From an uncultured Burkholderiaceae bacterium (GTDB taxonomy: Bacteria > Pseudomonadota > Gammaproteobacteria > Burkholderiales > Burkholderiaceae): 11,463 bases of DNA. The DNA is taken from contig CALMCK010000070.1 in assembly GCA_937862845.1 (NCBI GenBank), forward strand, positions 1-11,463, written 5' to 3'. The stretch's first letter is position 1; each line of letters opens with the position of its first letter. This document shows positions 6,675 through 11,463 of this stretch, piece after piece. The position numbers and the translations under genes are program-made. The notes beneath the pieces are model-generated. The model ran no database searches, was not told where the DNA came from, and worked only from the letters and a program-made list of their open reading frames with translations.

Positions 6675-7091
6675 ATGATTGGTATATTGATATTGGCGCA
6701 CACGCCGTTGGCAAGCGCGTTTTTAGAGGCGGCAAAGCATGTTTTTAAAAACACGCCGCCGTCGATGGCCATCATTGATGTGGTGTGTGATGAGGACGTT
6801 GACATGTTGTTTGAACGTGCGATGAGTGCCGTGCAGTCAGTCGATACTGGCGATGGCGTGTTGGTTTTGGCCGACGTGTGCGGCGCCACACCCGCGAACT
6901 GCGGTCAACGCGTGGTGGACGAATACCCGAACGCACGGCTGTTGTTCGGCTTAAACGTGCCCATGTTGCTGCGCGCCATCAACTACCGCGAGCTGCCACT
7001 GGCACAGTTGGCCGCCAAAGCCGCCGAAGGCGGCAAAAGCTGCATCGAAGCCTACCGCAACACCTCACCCGAAATCAGCGTGGGCGCATAG
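6675..7091 (+). CDS. PTS EIIA component, mannose (AgaF/ManX) family, stand-alone
   Basis: A 138-residue cytoplasmic single-domain EIIA of the mannose family, expected to take a phosphoryl group from HPr. The conserved N-terminus MIGILILAHTPLASAF puts the phosphorylated histidine at H9; the second active-site residue is D67 in VLADVCGATPAN (64-75), the counterpart of the family's DxFGxTP motif. The size equals one EIIA(Man) domain; no EIIB domain is fused. Cysteines C69 and C76 stand within and next to this active-site motif, where I would expect Phe and usually Ile in relatives. Upstream is the divergent promoter region; HPr follows 19 bases downstream and EI after that. With no EIIB, EIIC or EIID in the window, a regulatory role, as known for similar betaproteobacterial clusters, is more likely than sugar import. 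The start is set by the ribosome binding site at 6666. Confidence 0.9.
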   Translation: MIGILILAHTPLASAFLEAAKHVFKNTPPSMAIIDVVCDEDVDMLFERAMSAVQSVDTGDGVLVLADVCGATPANCGQRVVDEYPNARLLFGLNVPMLLRAINYRELPLAQLAAKAAEGGKSCIEAYRNTSPEISVGA

Positions 7092-7100
7092 CCCACACAC

Positions 7101-7105
7101 AGGAG
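7101..7105 (+). promoter_or_regulatory. ribosome binding site of ptsH
   Basis: AGGAG five bases before the ATG at 7111 is a near-perfect Shine-Dalgarno sequence and the strongest in the PTS cluster, consistent with HPr being needed in large amounts. Confidence 0.75.
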
Positions 7106-7110
7106 ATAAC

Positions 7111-7380
7111 ATGGTTCAAGCAGAAGCCACCATCATTAACAAACTCGGTTTGCACGCGCGCGCCTCGGGCGTGCTCACACAAACCGCGGGCAAGTTCAAA
7201 TCCGAAATCTGGATGACCAAAAACGGTCGCCGCGTCAATGCCAAATCCATCATGGGCGTCATGATGCTCGCCGCAGGCATCGGCTCGGTTGTCACCGTCG
7301 AGACCGATGGTGAGGACGAACAAGCAGCGCTCGACGCGGTGCTTGCATTGATTGCCAACTACTTTGGTGAAGGATCGTAA
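7111..7380 (+). CDS. ptsH: Phosphocarrier protein HPr
   Basis: An 89-residue HPr, the small soluble carrier that accepts phosphate from EI and passes it to EIIA. The active-site segment NKLGLHARAS (10-19) gives the phosphorylated histidine H15 and the adjacent R17. The regulatory region RVNAKSIMGVMML (41-53) carries S46, the residue phosphorylated by HPr kinase in organisms that have HprK/P; many betaproteobacteria do, though no such gene lies in this window. Length is normal for the family. It sits between EIIA and EI with a strong ribosome binding site, and its stop codon is three bases before the ptsI start, indicating coupled translation. Confidence 0.97.
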   Translation: MVQAEATIINKLGLHARASGVLTQTAGKFKSEIWMTKNGRRVNAKSIMGVMMLAAGIGSVVTVETDGEDEQAALDAVLALIANYFGEGS

Positions 7381-7383
7381 CGC

Positions 7384-9132
7384 GTGACTTTTTCTCTGCA
7401 CGGCGTCGGTGTCTCGGACAAAATTGCCATCGGTAAAGCCCACCTGCTCGCGCATGTGAGCCTTGAGGCGCAGCACTATTTGGTCTCAGCCGAGCGCATT
7501 GCCAATGAGCTCGAGCGGTTTGATCGAGCGATTAAAATTGTTCAGGCTGAGTTCAATGAGCTGCGTGTCAGCCTTGACTCAGACGCACCCGCCGAGATGA
7601 GCGCGATACTCGACGTGCACAGCATGATTGCCAAAGACGACATGCTCGTACAAGCCTCGCGCGACCTCATCACCGAATACCGATACAACGCCGAGTGGGC
7701 ATTGTCCGAGCAGGTCAATGAATTGATGGCGCAGTTTGAAGCATTCGAGGACGAGTATCTGCGCGCGCGCAAACAAGATGTGATGCAAGTTGGCACACGC
7801 ATCATGCGCGCATTGCGCGAGCACAACGTCCGCAGCGCCGCCGAGACAGCCTCGCCGCAAACCTTCGATCACGACACCATTCTCATCGCGCACGACATTG
7901 CTCCAGCAGATATGCTGCAATTCAAAGACCGTGCGCTCGCAGGTTTTATCACCGATGTGGGCGGCACGACCAGCCACACCGCCATCGTTGCGCGAGGACT
8001 TGGCGTGCCCGCTGTCGTCGCCACAGGCCGCGCACGCGAGATTATTTACGAAGACGAGTGGGTTATTATTGACGGCGAAAACGGCGTGGTTCTGGTCAAT
8101 CCAGATGAGCTGTTGATGGCCGAGTACCGTGCCTTGCAAGTCGAACAACGCATGGCGCAAGCGGGCTTAAACACGCTGGTCGGACAAGCAACCTTGACCA
8201 CGGATGGCAAGCCCGTTGCACTGTATGCCAACATCGAGCGACCCGCTGATGTGAGCGATGTGACGCGAGTCGGCGCCGATGGTGTGGGCTTGTTTCGCAG
8301 CGAATTTTTATTCCTCAACCGCAGCAGTTTGCCCGATGAAGCCGAGCAGTTTGAAGCCTACAAAACCGTCGCCGCCTCGCTCAATGGCAAACCCGTGACC
8401 ATACGCACACTCGACATTGGCGCGGATAAAAGCCTATCGACGGCCGACTATGTCATCTCGCTCAATCCCGCACTGGGCTTGCGCGCGGTGCGTTATTGTT
8501 TGGCGCGACCCGATATGTTTCTCACGCAGCTGCGCGCGATTTTGCGCGCCTCGGCCTTTGGTCAGATTAAATTATTATTGCCCATGATCAGTGGTGTCGA
8601 GCAGCTGCGCGCCGCGTTAAACATGATAGAGCAAGCGCGCACACAGCTGCGCGAGGCCAACATCGCATTCGATGCGAAAATGGCGATTGGTGTGATGATA
8701 GAGGTGCCCTCTGCGGTTTTGGTGCTGCCTGCATTGCTGCCGATGATTGATTTTATTTCGATTGGCACCAATGATTTGACCCAATACACATTGGCTGTTG
8801 ATCGCGGTGACTCCGAGGTCGCACATCTGTACAACGAAACGCATCCCGCAGTGTTGCAGCTTATCGCACAGGCGATTGCCGCGACCAAGAAAGCCAAAAA
8901 ATCCGTCTCGGTGTGTGGCGAAATGGCGGGCGATGCGAAGCTGACGCGATTGTTGCTCGGCTTTGGCTTGCGTGAGTTTTCCATGCAGGCCGCGCAAATA
9001 CTCACCGTCAAAGACCGCGTCATGCACGCCTCCGCCAAAAAATCTGGCAAATATGCCGACGCCGTACTGGCGCTGCACGAGCAGAGCGCCATACGCGCCC
9101 ACATCAAAGACATCAACTCACTGAAAATGTAA
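7384..9132 (+). CDS. ptsI: Phosphoenolpyruvate-protein phosphotransferase (PTS Enzyme I)
   Basis: A 582-residue Enzyme I, the soluble first enzyme of the PTS, which autophosphorylates from PEP and phosphorylates HPr. Domains in order: an N-terminal HPr-binding helical region (about 1-145), the swivelling phosphohistidine domain with GGTTSHTAIVARGLGVPAV (193-211; H198 is the phosphorylated residue), and the C-terminal PEP-binding barrel (about 260-570). In the barrel, GLFRSEFLF (302-310), RTLDIGADK (341-349), E440, GTNDLTQYTL (461-470) and CGEMAGD (511-517; C511 is the catalytic cysteine) are all present. Nothing essential appears to be missing. The start is GTG at 7384, three bases after ptsH; a GAAGGA sequence inside the end of ptsH serves as ribosome binding site. 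The next gene, glnS, begins six bases after the stop. Confidence 0.97.
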   Translation: MTFSLHGVGVSDKIAIGKAHLLAHVSLEAQHYLVSAERIANELERFDRAIKIVQAEFNELRVSLDSDAPAEMSAILDVHSMIAKDDMLVQASRDLITEYRYNAEWALSEQVNELMAQFEAFEDEYLRARKQDVMQVGTRIMRALREHNVRSAAETASPQTFDHDTILIAHDIAPADMLQFKDRALAGFITDVGGTTSHTAIVARGLGVPAVVATGRAREIIYEDEWVIIDGENGVVLVNPDELLMAEYRALQVEQRMAQAGLNTLVGQATLTTDGKPVALYANIERPADVSDVTRVGADGVGLFRSEFLFLNRSSLPDEAEQFEAYKTVAASLNGKPVTIRTLDIGADKSLSTADYVISLNPALGLRAVRYCLARPDMFLTQLRAILRASAFGQIKLLLPMISGVEQLRAALNMIEQARTQLREANIAFDAKMAIGVMIEVPSAVLVLPALLPMIDFISIGTNDLTQYTLAVDRGDSEVAHLYNETHPAVLQLIAQAIAATKKAKKSVSVCGEMAGDAKLTRLLLGFGLREFSMQAAQILTVKDRVMHASAKKSGKYADAVLALHEQSAIRAHIKDINSLKM

Positions 9133-9138
9133 CCCACA

Positions 9139-10851
9139 ATGACCGAACACAATTTAGACACCGTTTCCAACTTCATCCGCCAAAAAATCGAGCACGACAC
9201 CGCCGAGCATAAATTCGAGCGAGCGGGTTTGCCGAGAGTCATCACGCGTTTCCCACCTGAACCGAATGGCTATTTGCACATCGGCCACGCAAAAAGCATC
9301 TGCATTAATTTTGGTTTGGCGCAGAGTTATGGCGGGCGTTGTCACTTGCGTTTTGACGACACCAACCCAGAAAAAGAATCGGTCGAGTATGTCAATTCAA
9401 TCAAAGAAACAGTCCAATGGCTGGGCTACGATTGGTCGGACGCGCACGAAGAACATCTGCATTACGCCTCGGATTATTTTGACGCACTGTATGCTTTCGC
9501 AGAGCGACTCATCGAAGCGGGCCACGCCTACATCGACTCGCAAAGCGCCGATGCCATTCGCACGCAGCGCGGGCAATTGCACGAAGCTGGCACAGAGTCG
9601 CCGCACCGAAACCGTCCTGTGGCCGAATCCCTCGATATTTTCCGCCGCATGAAGGCTGGAGAATTCGGTGAGGGCGAGCATGTGCTGCGCGCCAAAATCG
9701 ACATGGCATCGAATTTCATCTCCATGCGCGACCCTGTGATTTACCGCATTCGTTACGCACACCACCACCGCACGGGCGATGCTTGGTGCATTTACCCGCT
9801 GTACGATTTCACGCACTGCATTTCTGACGCACTCGAGAAGATCACGCATTCGCTGTGCACGCTCGAGTTTGAAAACAACCGCCCACTGTACAACTGGGTG
9901 CTCGAGCGTTTGGTTGAAGTTGGCGCGCTCACGCAGCCACTGCCCGAGCAAACTGAATTCGCCCGTTTAAACTTAACTTATGCGATTACCAGCAAGCGAA
10001 AGCTGCTGCAACTCGTCGAAGAACAAAAAGTCGATGGCTGGGACGACCCCCGCATGATGACACTGGTCGGCATCCGCCGTCGCGGCTTCACACCCGCCGC
10101 CATTCGTTTGTTTTGCGAGCGCATTGGCGTCGCCAAAAATGACTCATGGATTGACATGAGCGTGCTTGAGCAAGCCGTGCGCGACGATTTGGATGAAAAA
10201 GCACCGCGTGCCGTCGGCGTGCTCAAACCTTTGAAGCTCATCATCGACAATTACGACGCGAATCAGACCGAGCCATGCAAAGCGCCCGTGCACCCGCATC
10301 ATCCAGAAATGGGCGAGCGCCATTTCGTGTTCTCTAAAGAATTGTGGATTGAGCACGATGACTTCATGGCCGAACCTGTCAAAGGTTTTTTCCGATTGTT
10401 TGTCGGCAATAAAGTCCGATTGCGTCATGGCTTCGTCATCGAATGCACGGGTTTTGATGTCGATGAAAACGGCCAAGTCAGCGCTGTGCACGCACAGTAT
10501 TTTCCCGATTCAAAAAGCGGCACAGATGGCTCGAACAACTACAAAGTCAAAGGCAACATTCACTGGCTCTCGAGCGCCGACGCCGTGGCCGCCGAGATTC
10601 GTGCTTATGACCGATTGTTCCTCGACGCCCATCCCGACGCAGGCGATAAAAACTTCCTCGATGCGATTAACCCAGATTCAAAACACATCTCGCAAGGCTA
10701 TGTCGAACCCTCCATCGCAAACGTCGCAGCCGAGACCCACTTCCAATTCGAGCGCCTCGGCTACTTCGTCACCGACCGCGTGGATTCAAAACCAGGCGCG
10801 CTCGTGTTCAATCGCGTGGTGGGTTTAAAAGACGCTTGGCAGAAAAAATAA
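9139..10851 (+). CDS. glnS: Glutaminyl-tRNA synthetase
   Basis: A 570-residue class I aminoacyl-tRNA synthetase that attaches glutamine to tRNA(Gln) in the cytoplasm. The Rossmann fold opens with RFPPEPNGYLHIGHAKSI, containing the HIGH motif at 47-50. The second class I signature reads ITSKR (283-287), in place of the VMSKR seen in E. coli. YDFTHCISDALE (222-233) and LEFENNRP (242-249) are GlnRS-type active-site segments, and the C-terminal portion (about 355-560) is the two-barrel anticodon-binding region. A GlnRS, rather than GluRS plus GatCAB alone, fits a beta- or gammaproteobacterium. The gene starts six bases after ptsI with no clear ribosome binding site, so its translation may depend on coupling to ptsI. 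It ends directly before a terminator. Confidence 0.97.
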   Translation: MTEHNLDTVSNFIRQKIEHDTAEHKFERAGLPRVITRFPPEPNGYLHIGHAKSICINFGLAQSYGGRCHLRFDDTNPEKESVEYVNSIKETVQWLGYDWSDAHEEHLHYASDYFDALYAFAERLIEAGHAYIDSQSADAIRTQRGQLHEAGTESPHRNRPVAESLDIFRRMKAGEFGEGEHVLRAKIDMASNFISMRDPVIYRIRYAHHHRTGDAWCIYPLYDFTHCISDALEKITHSLCTLEFENNRPLYNWVLERLVEVGALTQPLPEQTEFARLNLTYAITSKRKLLQLVEEQKVDGWDDPRMMTLVGIRRRGFTPAAIRLFCERIGVAKNDSWIDMSVLEQAVRDDLDEKAPRAVGVLKPLKLIIDNYDANQTEPCKAPVHPHHPEMGERHFVFSKELWIEHDDFMAEPVKGFFRLFVGNKVRLRHGFVIECTGFDVDENGQVSAVHAQYFPDSKSGTDGSNNYKVKGNIHWLSSADAVAAEIRAYDRLFLDAHPDAGDKNFLDAINPDSKHISQGYVEPSIANVAAETHFQFERLGYFVTDRVDSKPGALVFNRVVGLKDAWQKK

Positions 10852-10852
10852 A

Positions 10853-10874
10853 AAACGAGCCGAACGGCTCGTTT
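10853..10874. terminator. bidirectional rho-independent terminator after glnS
   Basis: AAACGAGCCG (10853-10862) pairs perfectly with CGGCTCGTTT (10865-10874), with an effective four-base GAAC loop. Flanking A-rich and T-containing sequence allows use in both directions, serving glnS on plus and the acetyltransferase gene on minus, whose stop codon is at 10886-10888. Confidence 0.85.
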
Positions 10875-10885
10875 AATACATCTGC

Positions 10886-11164
10886 TTAAATCACATCTCG
10901 ATACGCTGGGTCTCGTTCAAACATCACTCTGGCGTATGAGCACAAAGGCACGATGCGGGCATTTTTGCGTCGTGCGAACGCCACTGCTGCGTCGAGTAGG
11001 TGTTTCGCCACGCCTTGGCCGCGCAAGCTGTCATCCACGAAAGTGTGGTCAATGGTGAATGCGGTATTGCCCGACCACACATAGGTCAGCTCCGCGATTG
11101 GGGTGTGGTTGGTCTCGATGTAAAAGCGACCGTTGTGGCCGTCGTCTTGGTGTTGAATGTCCAT
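10886..11164 (-). CDS. Small GNAT-like N-acetyltransferase (YjdJ/NATD1 type)
   Basis: A 92-residue protein that fits the minimal GNAT-like acetyltransferase family related to E. coli YjdJ and eukaryotic NATD1. The acetyl-CoA binding motif is visible as FVDDSLRGQGVAKHLLDAAV (42-61), with the RGQGVA loop that cradles the pyrophosphate. The C-terminal half RIVPLCSYARVMFERDP (70-86) is the other family landmark. The N-terminal half (GRFYIETNHTPIAELTYVW) forms the expected strands. Full-length GNAT enzymes are about 150 residues; this short form is normal for the family and its natural substrates are mostly unknown. The gene is convergent with glnS and preceded by about 210 bases without another gene. 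No clear ribosome binding site precedes the ATG. Confidence 0.85.
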   Translation of the reverse strand: MDIQHQDDGHNGRFYIETNHTPIAELTYVWSGNTAFTIDHTFVDDSLRGQGVAKHLLDAAVAFARRKNARIVPLCSYARVMFERDPAYRDVI

Positions 11165-11198
11165 GGTGTTCTGTGCCTGAGCCGAAGTTTGAGGGTGC

Positions 11199-11220
11199 GC
11201 TCAATCGGGTTTGATTGGGC
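11199..11220. repeat. short inverted repeat upstream of the acetyltransferase gene
   Basis: GCTCAATC (11199-11206) and GATTGGGC (11213-11220) pair over eight positions with one T-G wobble around a six-base loop. No T-tract follows in either direction, so it is not an obvious terminator; it lies 35-56 bases upstream of the minus-strand start codon and could be an operator or a leader hairpin. The evidence is only the symmetry. Confidence 0.3.
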
Positions 11221-11294
11221 AATAATGCATCGTAACACAGAGTACACCGCAAACTTTTGATTCATGTGCGCAGGTGCTCATCGCATTGGACGCA

Positions 11295-11340
11295 CTCAAT
11301 ACAAAACCCCACACTTTTTGGTGTGGGGTTTTGTATTGAG
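11295..11340. terminator. long perfect hairpin, probable bidirectional terminator
   Basis: The 20-base arm at 11295-11314 is exactly complementary to the arm at 11321-11340, around the loop TTTTTG. The stem holds a GC core (CCCCACAC with GTGTGGGG) flanked by AAAA and TTTT, giving terminator character in both directions. It lies 33 bases past the stop of the minus-strand gene entering from the right edge, so its likely job is to end that transcript before the acetyltransferase gene. The stem is longer than the other two terminators in this window (12 and 10 bp). Confidence 0.8.
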
Positions 11341-11373
11341 CATGAATGTGTGAGGGACGCTCACTGTGATGGT

Positions 11374-11463
11374 TTAGGTTTTTGAACGCATTTGTCGCAA
11401 GAGTACCCAAACCATGCCCGAGAGCAGTGCGACGCCGCCGATGAGGACGGCCCAGAGCCAGTT
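11374..11463 (-). CDS. C-terminal end of an unidentified membrane protein (partial)
   Basis: Reading the minus strand from the right edge gives an open frame of 29 codons ending in TAA (plus-strand 11374-11376). The visible peptide starts NWLWAVLIGGVALLSG, continues as one hydrophobic membrane segment and finishes with a basic tail (LLRQMRSKT). One transmembrane helix with a positively charged end suggests that the C-terminus lies in the cytoplasm. The rest of the gene is outside the window, so the family cannot be named. Support comes from the open frame to the edge, the membrane-helix composition and the strong terminator immediately downstream. Confidence 0.55.
   Translation of the reverse strand, partial: NWLWAVLIGGVALLSGMVWVLLRQMRSKT

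Noticed and set aside
8562..9245. 227-codon minus-strand frame opposite the end of ptsI
   Set aside because: Low-complexity Ser/Cys/Ala product spanning the ptsI-glnS boundary, with both plus-strand genes unambiguous.
1..11463. Search for CRISPR arrays, tRNA genes, transposases, toxin-antitoxin pairs or phage genes
   Set aside because: No spaced direct repeats, cloverleaf-like sequence or relevant protein motifs were seen; the window is filled by housekeeping and transport genes.

Overview
The window looks like an ordinary chromosomal stretch from a betaproteobacterium, probably Burkholderiales. The reasons are the stand-alone EIIA(Man)-HPr-EI phosphotransferase cluster without sugar permeases, the style of the glutaminyl-tRNA synthetase and pseudouridine synthase, moderately high GC, and -10 boxes of the form CTAAAAT. 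The genus cannot be fixed from sequence reading alone. No tRNA, rRNA, CRISPR array, insertion sequence or phage gene was seen. The longest gene-free stretch is about 210 bases (11165-11373); it holds a strong hairpin and a smaller inverted repeat.

Layout. (1) 14-532 (+): the C-terminal, membrane-spanning half of an LtrA-family protein; an in-frame stop lies just upstream, so the gene is truncated, frameshifted or starts at an internal codon. (2) 557-5597 (+): a complete BMP-type (nucleoside/purine class) ABC importer. It consists of a fused double-ATPase protein, two RbsC-like permeases and a substrate-binding lipoprotein, and ends at a bidirectional terminator shared with the next, convergent gene. 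(3) 5656-6582 (-): an RluA-type pseudouridine synthase. (4) 6583-6674: a short divergent promoter region with a perfect 10-bp inverted repeat in which each arm carries a TAAAAT hexamer. (5) 6675-10851 (+): a tight four-gene run, EIIA(Man)-like, ptsH, ptsI and glnS, with gaps of 19, 3 and 6 bases, closed by a terminator shared with a convergent gene. (6) 10886-11164 (-): a small GNAT-like acetyltransferase of the YjdJ/NATD1 type. (7) 11295-11340: a perfect 20-bp-stem hairpin, then (8) the last 29 residues of a membrane protein entering from the right edge on the minus strand.

How the genes work together. The ABC genes encode all parts of one importer: lipoprotein captures ligand, two permeases form the channel, and the double ATPase drives it. 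The PTS genes form a full phosphoryl chain, PEP to EI to HPr to EIIA, but no EIIB, EIIC or EIID is present, so the likely role is regulation rather than sugar uptake. That this chain appears co-transcribed with glnS is the most interesting contextual point. I found no convincing evidence of a previously undescribed system; the findings are mostly gene-context and regulatory oddities.
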